DNA from: Odoribacter sp. AF15-53
GTDB taxonomy: Bacteria; Bacteroidota; Bacteroidia; Bacteroidales; Marinifilaceae
Direction: 5' to 3'
Assembly (NCBI RefSeq): GCF_003479425.1
Contig: NZ_QUHC01000019.1
Location: 1 to 42,555, forward strand
DNA: 42,555 bases
Position numbers and translations under genes: made by a program
Shown: positions 8,256 through 15,588 of the stretch, piece by piece
Layout: every line of letters begins with the position of its first letter
How positions within the stretch are numbered: the first letter of the stretch is position 1
The notes under the pieces: model-generated
What the model was told of the DNA's origin: nothing
What the model saw: the letters and a program-made list of their open reading frames with translations, nothing else
The model's database searches: none

Positions 8256-9443
8256 TTACGATTCTTTCATCGGTAGAACTAGATTCAAGACAACCCCCAG
8301 TAGAGCGGCAAGACCGATACCCGACATGGAAAAATTTCCCCATTCGAAAGCTGCGCCGCCGATGCCGAAAGTGAGAATAAGCGAAACGATAATCATGTTT
8401 CTGGTATTGGAAAGATCGACCTTGTTTTGAATGAGATTGTTCATGCCCAAGGAGGCGATCGTCCCGAATAAGAGCAACATGATACCTCCCAAAACGGAAG
8501 GTGGTATGGATTTTAGCAAGGCACTCACTTTGCCGAAGACGGAAAATATGATACCCGTGATAGCGGCAATACGAATCACTGCAGGATTGGTCACTTTCGT
8601 CAGGGAGACCGCCCCCGTCACTTCGGAGTAAGTTGTTACGGGAGGTCCCCCGATCAGTCCGGCAAAAGCGCAGGCGATACCATCACCTAACAGGGTGCGA
8701 TGCAGTCCGGGATTCTTGATAAAGTCTTTTCCGGCAACACTGTTCACGGCATAGACATCACCGATATGTTCAATAACGGGAGCGATCGCCACGGGAAGCA
8801 TGTAAATGATGGCTTCCCAGGAGAACTTCGGGGTTACCAATTGAGGCATGGCAAACCAGGCTGCTTCCTTGATCGGGGTGGTATCCACGTCGAAAAAGAA
8901 AAGGGCAACGAGATACCCGACAATAATTCCGCAAAAGATAGGAATCAACTTCAACAACCCCTTCGCTTTCAAGGAGACAACGACAGCAGTAATTAGAGAT
9001 ATTAGTGCCAACAACCAGTTTTCACTTGCCATCTTGACCCCGGAACCGGCCAGGGATAGCCCGATCAGGATGATCACCGGACCGATCACGATCGGGGGAA
9101 ATAACCTTTTGATGAAATCAGTTCCTCGCAATTTCACGAGTAAACTCATAAGTCCGTACACGGCCCCGACAGCGATCATACCTGAGAGGGCGCCTGCCAT
9201 GCCGTATAATTCACTGGCTTTAATAATCGGTGCGATAAACGCGAAACTACTTCCGAGGAAAATGGGGACAATACCTTTTGTAACCAGATGAAAAATCAAG
9301 GTTCCGATCCCTGCCGTGAGAAGTGCGGTTGACGGGTCTAATCCCACGAGTAAAGGGACAAGTACGGTTGATCCGAAAGCGACAAAGAGAAATTGAACTC
9401 CGACAACTCCTTTTTGAAAAGCAGAGAGATGATTTGCATCCAT
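8256..9443 (-). CDS. uraA: Uracil permease, NCS2 family
   Basis: A 395-residue inner-membrane nucleobase:cation symporter of the NCS2 (UraA/XanQ) family with about 12-14 hydrophobic segments. It imports uracil with protons. Seen directly: the N-terminal FQKGVVGVQFLFVAFGSTVLVP, a region with FIAPI, the family motif around PVAIAPVIEHIGDV, and GLIGGPPVTTYSEVTGAVSLT near the substrate site. The E in APVIEHIGD matches the substrate-binding glutamate of UraA. The start at 9443 (MDANHLSAFQKG) is chosen because the family begins close to this point; the frame extends upstream to 9482 without other support. It is divergent from yicC and has no neighbouring pyrimidine gene. Xanthine or other nucleobase specificity is less likely. 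Confidence 0.9.
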   Translation of the reverse strand: MDANHLSAFQKGVVGVQFLFVAFGSTVLVPLLVGLDPSTALLTAGIGTLIFHLVTKGIVPIFLGSSFAFIAPIIKASELYGMAGALSGMIAVGAVYGLMSLLVKLRGTDFIKRLFPPIVIGPVIILIGLSLAGSGVKMASENWLLALISLITAVVVSLKAKGLLKLIPIFCGIIVGYLVALFFFDVDTTPIKEAAWFAMPQLVTPKFSWEAIIYMLPVAIAPVIEHIGDVYAVNSVAGKDFIKNPGLHRTLLGDGIACAFAGLIGGPPVTTYSEVTGAVSLTKVTNPAVIRIAAITGIIFSVFGKVSALLKSIPPSVLGGIMLLLFGTIASLGMNNLIQNKVDLSNTRNMIIVSLILTFGIGGAAFEWGNFSMSGIGLAALLGVVLNLVLPMKES

Positions 9444-9519
9444 GATTACTATAATTTTTCGATTATTCAATAAATCGAACAAAGGTAGATATTCGACAGG
9501 GGATTTTCAAAAAAAGCCT

Positions 9520-9527
9520 TACTTTTG
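9520..9527 (+). promoter_or_regulatory. -7 box for the yicC operon
   Basis: TACTTTTG matches TAnnTTTG and lies 32 nt before the yicC ATG. The upstream element is weak (ATTTTC rather than TTG). It would drive yicC, the S23 gene, gmk, nadD and the sialidase as one transcript. Confidence 0.5.
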
Positions 9528-9559
9528 TAGCTAAATGTTTGTATAAAAAACAAGAGTAT

Positions 9560-10438
9560 ATGATAAAATCAATGACCGGTTTCGGTAAAGCAACGGTAGA
9601 CTGCGGCACAAAGAAAGTGATTGTAGAAGTAAAAAGTCTGAATTCAAAACAATTGGATATTAATCTAAGGACTCCGAGTATTTTCAAAGAAAAAGATATT
9701 GAGATCCGAAACATGATAAAGAATGTTTTGGAACGTGGTAAGGTGGATATGTATATCTATTTCGATAACGCAGAGGATGACAAGGATGTTGCCGTGAACC
9801 GGTCGGTCGTAAAGCAGTATTACGATCAGATGCTGGAGGTTGCCACTTCATTGGGAGTGGAAGTAAATAAAGGAGAATTATTGCAAACGATCATGCGTTT
9901 CCCGGACACGATGCAAGCCCGGATGGAAGAATTGGACGAGGAGGCTTGGAATTGTTTGAGGGAGGCGATCGAGAAAGCTTTGTCTGATGTCGATCAATTC
10001 CGGATTCAAGAAGGAAAAGTTTTGATCGCGGATATTCTGAAACGGGTGGATTTAATCAAGAGTTTGTCTGCGGAAGTCCCTCAATTCGAGAAACAACGTG
10101 TTGTCACGATTAAACAACGCCTCCAAGACAAGATGAAAGAGTGGGGAGAGATCAAGAATATCGACGAGAATCGCTTGGAACAAGAGATCATCTATTACCT
10201 GGAAAAACTCGACATCACGGAGGAAAAAGTTCGTTTGGCCAATCATTGCAAATACTTCATCGAGACCGTGGAGAAAGAAGAAGCCCCGGGACGCAAACTC
10301 GGCTTTATCGCTCAGGAAATCGGTCGTGAAATCAATACCATGGGTTCCAAAGCCAACGACCACGATATCCAGAAGCTGGTAGTCCGCATGAAAGACGAAC
10401 TCGAAAAAATTAAGGAGCAGAGTCTTAATGTACTATGA
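9560..10438 (+). CDS. yicC: YicC/YloC family endoribonuclease
   Basis: A 292-residue protein of the YicC family, recently recognised as endoribonucleases that act on RNA in complex with other decay factors. It starts at 9560 with the family hallmark MIKSMTGFGKA, and the N-terminal VEVKSLNSKQLDINLR motif is present. The C-terminal DUF1732 region (EAPGRKLGFIAQEIGREINTMGSKAND) is complete and ends EKIKEQSLNVL. An upstream ATG at 9539 would add seven residues ahead of the conserved start and is rejected. The gene leads a rightward operon; gmk commonly follows yicC in many bacteria. Here the two are separated by a four-helix-bundle gene with inverted repeats. The TGA stop overlaps the first base of the left repeat. 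Confidence 0.93.
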   Translation: MIKSMTGFGKATVDCGTKKVIVEVKSLNSKQLDINLRTPSIFKEKDIEIRNMIKNVLERGKVDMYIYFDNAEDDKDVAVNRSVVKQYYDQMLEVATSLGVEVNKGELLQTIMRFPDTMQARMEELDEEAWNCLREAIEKALSDVDQFRIQEGKVLIADILKRVDLIKSLSAEVPQFEKQRVVTIKQRLQDKMKEWGEIKNIDENRLEQEIIYYLEKLDITEEKVRLANHCKYFIETVEKEEAPGRKLGFIAQEIGREINTMGSKANDHDIQKLVVRMKDELEKIKEQSLNVL

Positions 10439-10476
10439 GTTTATAAAGTTCATAAGGTTTATAAAGTTTATAAAGT
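10438..10476 (+). repeat. Left 39-bp inverted repeat of the S23 cassette (tandem 9-mers)
   Basis: Four tandem copies of the 9-mer RGTTYATAA plus AGT: AGTTTATAA, AGTTCATAA, GGTTTATAA, AGTTTATAA. It starts on the last base of the yicC stop codon and ends 1 nt before the S23 gene ATG. It is the inverted copy of 10822-10860, with 36 of 39 positions matching. Confidence 0.9.
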
Positions 10477-10477
10477 A

Positions 10478-10822
10478 ATGAAGATTGAGAGGTTTGAGGA
10501 TATACTTGCTTGGCAGAAAGTTCGGGACTTGGCTAAAAGAATTTATGATCTTTTTGGTGATTGCAGGGATTATAGCTTTAAAGATCAAATTCAAAGGGCT
10601 GCAGTGTCTGTGATGAACAATATTGCTGAAGGCTATGAGAGAAAATCTAATCTTGAATTCAAACAGTTTCTTTATATCGCTAAAGGATCCTGTGGAGAAG
10701 TACGCTCGATGCTTTATTTGGCGAAAGAAATTTCTATAATGGGTGAAAATACTTTCTCTGAGCTATTGACGGAAACTGAAACAATATCAAAAATGCTATC
10801 GAACTTTATAAAGAAATTATAA
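10478..10822 (+). CDS. Four-helix-bundle protein (23S rRNA intervening-sequence / S23 family)
   Basis: A 114-residue S23-family protein. The hallmarks are visible: an N-terminal FEDILAWQKVRDLAKRIY, then DYSFKDQIQRAAVSVMNNIAEGYER, then FKQFLYIAKGSCGEVRSMLYLA. The family folds as a four-helix bundle and forms pentamers, like the Avd protein of diversity-generating retroelements. It was first found in rRNA intervening sequences, but its function in stand-alone copies is unknown. The gene sits exactly between two 39-bp inverted repeats built of 9-bp units, splitting the yicC-gmk pair. The codon context is close to that of its neighbours. A mobile or repeat-linked cassette is inferred; the alternative is an ordinary operon gene with repetitive spacers. 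Confidence 0.88.
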   Translation: MKIERFEDILAWQKVRDLAKRIYDLFGDCRDYSFKDQIQRAAVSVMNNIAEGYERKSNLEFKQFLYIAKGSCGEVRSMLYLAKEISIMGENTFSELLTETETISKMLSNFIKKL

Positions 10823-10860
10823 CTTTATGAACTTTATAAACCTTATAAACTTTATGAACT
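10822..10860 (-). repeat. Right 39-bp inverted repeat of the S23 cassette
   Basis: Reverse complement of the left repeat with three mismatches, all T/C. On the minus strand it reads AGTTCATAA, AGTTTATAA, GGTTTATAA, AGTTCATAA, AGT. It begins on the last base of the S23 stop codon and ends 1 nt before the gmk ATG. Confidence 0.9.
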
Positions 10861-10861
10861 A

Positions 10862-11425
10862 ATGAAAAAGAGGGTAGTTATTTTTTCAGCTCCCAGTGGA
10901 TCGGGGAAGAGTACGATTGTCAATTATTTGTTGGCGAAAGATTTGGGATTGGAGTTTTCGGTATCGGCGACATGCAGGGCACCTCGGGGGGAAGAGAGAC
11001 ATGGGAAAGAGTATTATTTTTTCACGGCAGATGAGTTTAAACAGCGGATCGAAAAGGATGATTTTTTGGAGTGGGAGGAAGTGTATCCGGGATGTTTCTA
11101 CGGGACATTGAAGAGTGAATTGGAGAGGATCTGGAAAGCCGGGCATGCCGTGGTATTTGACGTAGATGTTGTTGGCGGGGTGAATATCAAAAAGATATTC
11201 GGGGAGCAGGCGCTTTCCATATTCGTGAAGGCCCCTTCGGTAGAAGCCTTGCGCCAGCGGTTAATCGGCCGGGGAACGGATTCCATGGAAAAAATAGAAC
11301 AACGGGTAGCCAAGGCGGAATATGAACTGACCTTTGCAGATAAATTTGACGTGGTTATCGTGAACGACAATTTGGAAACGGCTTTAGCCGAGGCAGAAAA
11401 AGCAGTACGGGATTTTTTAAAATAA
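10862..11425 (+). CDS. gmk: Guanylate kinase
   Basis: A 187-residue guanylate kinase, which phosphorylates GMP to GDP with ATP in the cytoplasm. The P-loop SAPSGSGKST is at residues 9-18. The GMP-binding segment RAPRGEERHGKEYYFFTADEF and the EWEEVYPGCFYGT loop follow, along with the catalytic/lid arginines in RLIGRGTDSMEKIEQRVAKAE. The length is normal. It lies downstream of yicC, as in many bacteria, but behind the S23 cassette, whose right repeat occupies the whole leader before its ATG. The gmk start has no Shine-Dalgarno, so translation may depend on coupling or on the AT-rich repeat. The nadD gene starts 2 nt after its stop. Confidence 0.96.
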   Translation: MKKRVVIFSAPSGSGKSTIVNYLLAKDLGLEFSVSATCRAPRGEERHGKEYYFFTADEFKQRIEKDDFLEWEEVYPGCFYGTLKSELERIWKAGHAVVFDVDVVGGVNIKKIFGEQALSIFVKAPSVEALRQRLIGRGTDSMEKIEQRVAKAEYELTFADKFDVVIVNDNLETALAEAEKAVRDFLK

Positions 11426-11427
11426 AC

Positions 11428-12027
11428 ATGGAATTTCAAGGGACAAGACAACACGCTCGACCGGTGACGGGACTTTTTTTCGGATCGTTCAACCCGATCC
11501 ACGAGGGGCACGTGGGGATTGCTCGTTACCTGTTGGAAGAAGGGCTATGTGATGAGGTGTGGTTTATCGTGAGTCCTTGTAACCCGTTTAAAATAGATCG
11601 CTTTTTATTGCCCGAGGCAGAACGTTTGGAGATTGTCAAGGCTGCTATCCGGGATGATACCCGGATGCAGGCTTGTGATGTTGAATTTACCATGCCGAAA
11701 CCATCCTACACGGTGGATACTTTGCGTCTCTTGTTTGACAAACATCCTGATCGGGAATTTATCCTGGTTATCGGTGGAGACAACGTGTCGGCCTTTCCGA
11801 AGTGGAAAGATGCTCGTTGGATATTGAAAAACTGTCCTATTTTCGTCTATCCTCGTTTGGGAGAACAAGTAGACTTGTTGCCGGGTATGCGTTTGATACA
11901 GGCTCCTTTATTTCCCTTGTCTGCCACAGCAATAAGGGAAATGATCGTAGCGGACAAAGATATTACCGGCTTGGTCCCGGGTGAAGCTCTACCTTTGGTG
12001 AAAAAATATTACAGGAAAAATATATAA
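11428..12027 (+). CDS. nadD: Nicotinate-nucleotide adenylyltransferase
   Basis: A 199-residue NadD, which transfers AMP from ATP to nicotinate mononucleotide to form deamido-NAD in NAD synthesis. The nucleotidyltransferase motif GLFFGSFNPIHEGH is near residues 13-26, and the second ATP-binding motif (SATAIREM) is near the C-terminus. EFILVIGGDN and FPKWKDARWIL fit the substrate pocket region of NadD. The start at 11428 lies 2 nt after gmk, and an N-terminal extension of about 11 residues precedes the motif, which is slightly long but common. The sialidase gene begins 3 nt after its stop, so the three genes are almost certainly co-transcribed. Confidence 0.95.
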   Translation: MEFQGTRQHARPVTGLFFGSFNPIHEGHVGIARYLLEEGLCDEVWFIVSPCNPFKIDRFLLPEAERLEIVKAAIRDDTRMQACDVEFTMPKPSYTVDTLRLLFDKHPDREFILVIGGDNVSAFPKWKDARWILKNCPIFVYPRLGEQVDLLPGMRLIQAPLFPLSATAIREMIVADKDITGLVPGEALPLVKKYYRKNI

Positions 12028-12030
12028 GAA

Positions 12031-13578
12031 ATGTTAAGATTCTTATTTCTCGTGACTCTCGTGTTATCCCTCTTTTCGGCAAAAGGCCAGGAGGATATCC
12101 TTTCAGTTTACCAGCCTACGTTGCCGATTGTGATCAACCGGGAGAATAACATGGTAGCAGAATTGTGTCTGCAGACGCGTGCCGGTGACCAAGCGTTGGA
12201 AAGTATTACCTTGAAATTTACACCGGAAACGCCACTGGAATACGTGGAAAACGTAAGTTTTTATTACGCGGGGACGGCGAAGCCTCTCAATTCGGTAAAG
12301 AACGATAATTCTTCGTATTCTATCTTTGTAGCCCGGGAGGATAAAGTTGAGCGGGAACTGACCTTGAATTTTAAACAAACACTATTTCCTCATTTCGTGA
12401 ATTACTTCTGGATCAGTTTGAAATTGGCGCGGAATACCCCTTTGACCGAAAAATTTGTAATGACTGTCACGGCGGCGGTTTCTAGTAATGGCTCCATTAA
12501 GGTGAACGAGCACAATCAAGCGATTCATCGTCCGGCAGTCATCGTTCGTGATGCGGGAGATGATGGTGTGCGGGCATATCGAATACCCGGCTTGGTAACG
12601 GCTCCTGATGGTACATTGGTTGCGGTTTACGATATCCGGCGCAATAACTCTGCCGACTTGCAGGAAGATATTCAAATCGGGGTTTCTCGTAGTAGGGATG
12701 GGGGGAAAACTTGGCTGCCGATGCAGGTTGCTATGGATATGCGAGGATATGGCGGGTTACCGGATGCTCAGAATGGAGTTGGAGATCCGGCCATCCTGTC
12801 GACGGGTGAAGATTTGTGGATCATGGCGCTTTGGACGCATGGCATGGGCGGGCAGAGAGCATGGACGGGATGCCGTAAGAATGCCATGATGCCGGGGGAA
12901 CAAGCAGCTCAGGTACTTGTGGCTCGTAGCCGTGATAACGGACAGACTTGGGAAAAACCGATAAATATAACTTCACAGATCAAGGACCCTTCTTGGGGTA
13001 TACTCTTACAGGGGCCCGGTCGGGGAATTACGATGAAGAGTGGAATGATGGTATTTCCTTTCCAGTTCGTAGATAAGAATGACATGCCTCACGCAACGAT
13101 TGTTTATTCCGGTGATCGGGGGAAAACGTGGAAAATTGGTACTCCTGCACGGGACAACACGACCGAGGCGCAAGTAGTGGAACTCAAGAATGGTGATTTG
13201 ATGTTAAATATGCGAGATAACCGGGGAGGAACGCGTGCCGTGATGACCACTTCGGATATGGGTAAAACATGGCAAGATCACCCATCTTCCCGAAAGGCGC
13301 TTGTCGAACCGGTTTGTATGGCGAGTTTAATCGCTTACCGGGATTTGTTATTCTTCAGTAATCCTGCGAACTCACGAGCACGAACGGATATCTCCGTCAA
13401 ATGGAGCGGCGATCAGGGATTGACTTGGTCTGACGGTCTTTTGCTGGATAGTGGGGGAAGTTGGGGATATTCATGCTTGACGGTAATAGATGAAGAAACC
13501 GTGGGAATCTTGTACGAGAGTTCTCAGGCTCATTTGATCTTTCAGGCAATAAAATTAGAAGATTTGCTAAAAAAATAA
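12031..13578 (+). CDS. Exo-alpha-sialidase with BNR/Asp-box repeats, secreted
   Basis: A 515-residue sialidase that releases terminal sialic acids from mucin or host glycans. Residues 1-20 form a signal peptide (MLRFLFLVTLVLSLFSAKGQ). Residues 21-160 form the N-terminal carbohydrate-binding-like domain found in Bacteroides neuraminidases. The catalytic beta-propeller carries the RIP motif at 184-186 (YRIPGL) and five Asp boxes (SxDxGxTW pattern) at about 221-228, 300-307, 360-367, 407-414 and 459-466. Further likely active-site residues lie around DIRRNN, NTTEAQ, MRDNRGG and a late tyrosine in SWGYSC. It is the last gene of an otherwise housekeeping operon (yicC, gmk, nadD). Its 3' end overlaps a terminator stem and faces an orphan riboswitch transcript. 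Confidence 0.93.
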   Translation: MLRFLFLVTLVLSLFSAKGQEDILSVYQPTLPIVINRENNMVAELCLQTRAGDQALESITLKFTPETPLEYVENVSFYYAGTAKPLNSVKNDNSSYSIFVAREDKVERELTLNFKQTLFPHFVNYFWISLKLARNTPLTEKFVMTVTAAVSSNGSIKVNEHNQAIHRPAVIVRDAGDDGVRAYRIPGLVTAPDGTLVAVYDIRRNNSADLQEDIQIGVSRSRDGGKTWLPMQVAMDMRGYGGLPDAQNGVGDPAILSTGEDLWIMALWTHGMGGQRAWTGCRKNAMMPGEQAAQVLVARSRDNGQTWEKPINITSQIKDPSWGILLQGPGRGITMKSGMMVFPFQFVDKNDMPHATIVYSGDRGKTWKIGTPARDNTTEAQVVELKNGDLMLNMRDNRGGTRAVMTTSDMGKTWQDHPSSRKALVEPVCMASLIAYRDLLFFSNPANSRARTDISVKWSGDQGLTWSDGLLLDSGGSWGYSCLTVIDEETVGILYESSQAHLIFQAIKLEDLLKK

Positions 13579-13650
13579 GTGAGCTTGTCATGCAAATGTA
13601 AAACAAAATTGGCAGAGATATTTTACACTTCACCACGTGCTCACTTATTT
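13573..13650. terminator. Long bidirectional hairpin at sialidase end
   Basis: AAATAAGTGAGC (13573-13584, overlapping the sialidase stop) pairs with GCTCACTTATTT (13639-13650). An inner stem AATGTAAAA/TTTTACACTT extends the hairpin. On the minus strand the stem is followed by a run of seven Ts, making a good intrinsic terminator for a transcript from the riboswitch. Confidence 0.75.
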
Positions 13651-13744
13651 CACAGAACAATGCTTGTTGGAAAATTGGGGTAGAGGAAAATCGTGGATAC
13701 TCACGATAAACATCTTGCCAGCTTCACTTCCCGAAAGCTACATA

Positions 13745-13910
13745 AACAGTTACGTCTTGGCAGGTTTTCTGACTTGCTCCCTTTTCGTCGCCTTCCCATC
13801 CATGTACAGACAGTGGCAGTAGAGACTAAAGTTACGAAGCTTACAGCTGCGGGTACAGTTCCCGACTCTCACGGGATTCCCTCGTAATGTTACGAAAACA
13901 TTAACACTCC
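13745..13910 (-). promoter_or_regulatory. Cobalamin (B12) riboswitch, with no gene behind it
   Basis: On the minus strand the conserved core is clear: GGGAATCCCGTGAGAGTCGG, then AACTGTACCCGCAGCTGTAA, then GCCACTGT, GGGAAGGCGA, and finally the B12 box AAGTCAGAAAACCTGCC near 13775-13757. These match the adenosylcobalamin-class aptamer usually found ahead of btuB or cobalamin-synthesis genes. Downstream on that strand there are only 90 nt holding a 22-codon frame (13713-13645), then the terminator, and then the sialidase gene in antisense. So it is either the relic of a lost gene or the leader of a regulatory RNA. The exact 5' boundary is approximate. Confidence 0.85.
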
Positions 13911-13934
13911 AATACGTTCACAAACATAGAGAAA

Positions 13935-13970
13935 ATAATTGGAAATTGAAAGTTGGAAATTGAAAATTAT
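13935..13970. repeat. AT-rich intergenic repeat (GGAAATTGAAA units)
   Basis: Tandem imperfect units (TTGGAAATTGAAAG, TTGGAAATTGAAAA). The same style as 240-282. Apart from this repeat, the riboswitch and the promoter below, the 600-nt gap between the sialidase and yitT holds nothing I can name. Confidence 0.5.
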
Positions 13971-14096
13971 TTTTTCCGGGGGGTAGTTTGTGTTTTTCGA
14001 ATAATTATGACATGAGCTGTATAATTATGCATGATTTTTAAATTATAGTATAATGTAAATCAGATAGTTAAATTAAATTTTGAGAAGTCGAAAACG

Positions 14097-14128
14097 TTGT
14101 AAAAAGTCGAAAACAAGTTGTACTTTTG
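14097..14128 (+). promoter_or_regulatory. Promoter of the YitT-family gene
   Basis: TTG at 14097-14099, 21 nt, then TACTTTTG at 14121-14128 fits the Bacteroidota consensus. It predicts a start near 14133 and a leader of about 45 nt. Confidence 0.65.
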
Positions 14129-14178
14129 TGCCGCTAAAAATAAGTGAAATTAATAATTCAAATAAAAATAAATTTAGT

Positions 14179-15093
14179 ATGGGATTTGTAACTAAGGAGA
14201 AATTATTCTCTAAGGACTTCTTTATTACCTATGCTTGGTTGCTGGGTGGTTGTTTCGTGTTTGCCGTGGGTGCCGTGATGTTTGCCGAACCTTACGGGTT
14301 CGCGCCGGGAGGGACCTATGGTTTGTCTATGGTATTCCATCACTTGTGGGGGTGGAGAACCGAGGCTGCGGCTCTTTGTATGGATATTCCGTTATTGTTG
14401 TTAGGAATTTATTTTCTGGGAGCAAAATTCGGGATTAAGACCATTATCTGTACGTTCGCTATTCCGGGCTTCATGTGGTTGATTCACCACACTTACGGTT
14501 TTGACGCTTTGCTCGAACCGGGAATTACAGAACGTGCGATGCTTCAAGAACCATTATTATCCTCTATCTTCGGGGGTATCGTTTACGGTATCGGTATCGG
14601 TATGATCTTTAAATCTCGTGCAACTTCGGGAGGATCGGACATCATCGCCATGATCCTGAACAAGTACACGCATATCTCTTTAGGTACATTGGTAATCATT
14701 GTTGACTGTACCATTACCCTGACTACTGTTGTGGCTTTCGGAGACTGGAAATTACCGATGTATTCCTGGATTATCGTGTTCATCGAGGGTAAGGTCATCG
14801 ACTTGATCGTCGAAGGAGCTTCTGTTCACAAGACCTTGATGATCGTGACGAAAGAAGTGGAAACCGTGAAAAATATTATTCTGAAAGATATCAATCGGGG
14901 TGCAACCATATTACCCGCCATTGGTGCTTATAACGGTGATTCCCGTGAGATTATCTATACTATTTTAACTCGCCGTGAAATGATGATTCTGCGTCATCGT
15001 ATTCGTGAAATTGATCCGGAAGCGTTTATTAACGTGATCGATTCGCGAGAGATATTAGGGCGAGGATTTAAGTCATTGAAAGACGATGAATAA
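14179..15093 (+). CDS. YitT family membrane protein (DUF161 + DUF2179)
   Basis: A 304-residue inner-membrane protein of the YitT family. Residues up to about 215 hold five to six hydrophobic segments (DUF161), including VFAVGAVMFAEPYGFAPGGT, a run of TMs, and the motif RATSGGSDIIAMIL. The C-terminal soluble DUF2179 domain follows (HKTLMIVTKEVETVKNIIL and REMMILRHRIREIDPEAFIN). The function is unknown; roles in small-molecule or membrane homeostasis are guesses. The start at 14179 (MGFVTKEK) lies downstream of the promoter. The frame is open upstream to 14080, but that stretch contains the promoter, so it is not coding. Its final codons and stop form one arm of a perfect 22-bp hairpin. Confidence 0.88.
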   Translation: MGFVTKEKLFSKDFFITYAWLLGGCFVFAVGAVMFAEPYGFAPGGTYGLSMVFHHLWGWRTEAAALCMDIPLLLLGIYFLGAKFGIKTIICTFAIPGFMWLIHHTYGFDALLEPGITERAMLQEPLLSSIFGGIVYGIGIGMIFKSRATSGGSDIIAMILNKYTHISLGTLVIIVDCTITLTTVVAFGDWKLPMYSWIIVFIEGKVIDLIVEGASVHKTLMIVTKEVETVKNIILKDINRGATILPAIGAYNGDSREIIYTILTRREMMILRHRIREIDPEAFINVIDSREILGRGFKSLKDDE

Positions 15094-15129
15094 AAAAAGA
15101 GCCGGAAGGCTCTTTTTTTATTCATCGTC
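15082..15129. terminator. Perfect 22-bp stem terminator spanning the yitT stop
   Basis: 15082-15103 pairs base for base with 15108-15129 around a GGAA loop. The core is AAAAAAAGAGCC/GGCTCTTTTTTT, a classic intrinsic terminator active in both directions. It is extended by the last three yitT codons (GACGATGAA), whose inverted copy lies beyond. Confidence 0.9.
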
Positions 15130-15180
15130 TGAACGTCCGTAGGGTCACGATACTCCTTCCGACAGGCCATTGGACTTACA

Positions 15181-15201
15181 GACTTATAAACTTTATGGAC
15201 C
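15181..15201 (-). repeat. Copy of the 9-bp RGTYYATAA repeat
   Basis: On the minus strand it reads GGTCCATAA then AGTTTATAA then GTC, the same unit family as the repeats flanking the S23 gene. It sits between two convergent terminators. Confidence 0.65.
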
Positions 15202-15202
15202 A

Positions 15203-15228
15203 AAAAAAGAGCCGTTCGGCTCTTTTTT
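15203..15228. terminator. Terminator of the RND/PII-like operon
   Basis: AAAAAAGAGCC and GGCTCTTTTTT around GTTC, overlapping the stop of the PII-like gene. It nearly repeats the core of the yitT terminator 100 nt away. Confidence 0.85.
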
Positions 15229-15523
15229 AATACATATCCGTGATATCCCAGACGAAGGCTCGAATACCGTTTTCTTTATTCACCTCGTCCAGGTTTTTAA
15301 CATACTTCAGGACCAAGGGAACCATCTCTTCTTCCACGATCGTCAACGTGGCCGAGTTCATTTCCGGCCAGGTGTGGGTTCCCATTCTCGGTTCCCCGTC
15401 TACCGTCCCGGCTCCGTTAACCAGGGGCCATTGCGTGAATCCTCTGATTTGCAACTGATCAAGGATAAAGGCAACCCGTTCGGTTAGGGCTTGATTATAA
15501 GTTATAAATACTGCTTTCTTCAT
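15227..15523 (-). CDS. Small PII-like (ferredoxin-fold) protein linked to RND pump
   Basis: A 98-residue protein, MKKAVFITYNQALTERV, then FILDQLQIRGFTQWPLVNGAG, and TIVEEEMVPLVLKYVKNLD, ending FVWDITDMY. The alternating strand-helix-strand layout with GxG in the middle resembles PII-like/CutA ferredoxin folds, which often accompany RND efflux pumps and may act as sensors. Seen: composition, length and position as the last gene behind the pump, 65 nt after it, with a hairpin in between. Known: PII-like proteins beside metal or drug transporters. Inferred: a regulatory role on the pump. It lacks an obvious PII T-loop, so it probably does not bind 2-oxoglutarate like GlnB. The family assignment is tentative. 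Confidence 0.6.
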   Translation of the reverse strand: MKKAVFITYNQALTERVAFILDQLQIRGFTQWPLVNGAGTVDGEPRMGTHTWPEMNSATLTIVEEEMVPLVLKYVKNLDEVNKENGIRAFVWDITDMY

Positions 15524-15540
15524 ACTGTTTTTGATTTTGA

Positions 15541-15577
15541 TTTTAGATTCACGATAAGTAGAATCGTGAATCTAAAA
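15541..15577. other. 15-bp hairpin between pump and PII-like gene
   Basis: TTTTAGATTCACGAT pairs perfectly with ATCGTGAATCTAAAA around a 7-nt loop. There is no T-tract on the coding strand. It may lower downstream expression or protect the pump mRNA 3' end. Confidence 0.65.
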
Positions 15578-15588
15578 TCATAAATTAT

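Noticed and set aside
13397..13660. Minus-strand 87-codon frame downstream of the riboswitch as its regulated gene
   Set aside because: It lies mostly antisense to the sialidase coding region, crosses the terminator, and shows no signal peptide or family motif.
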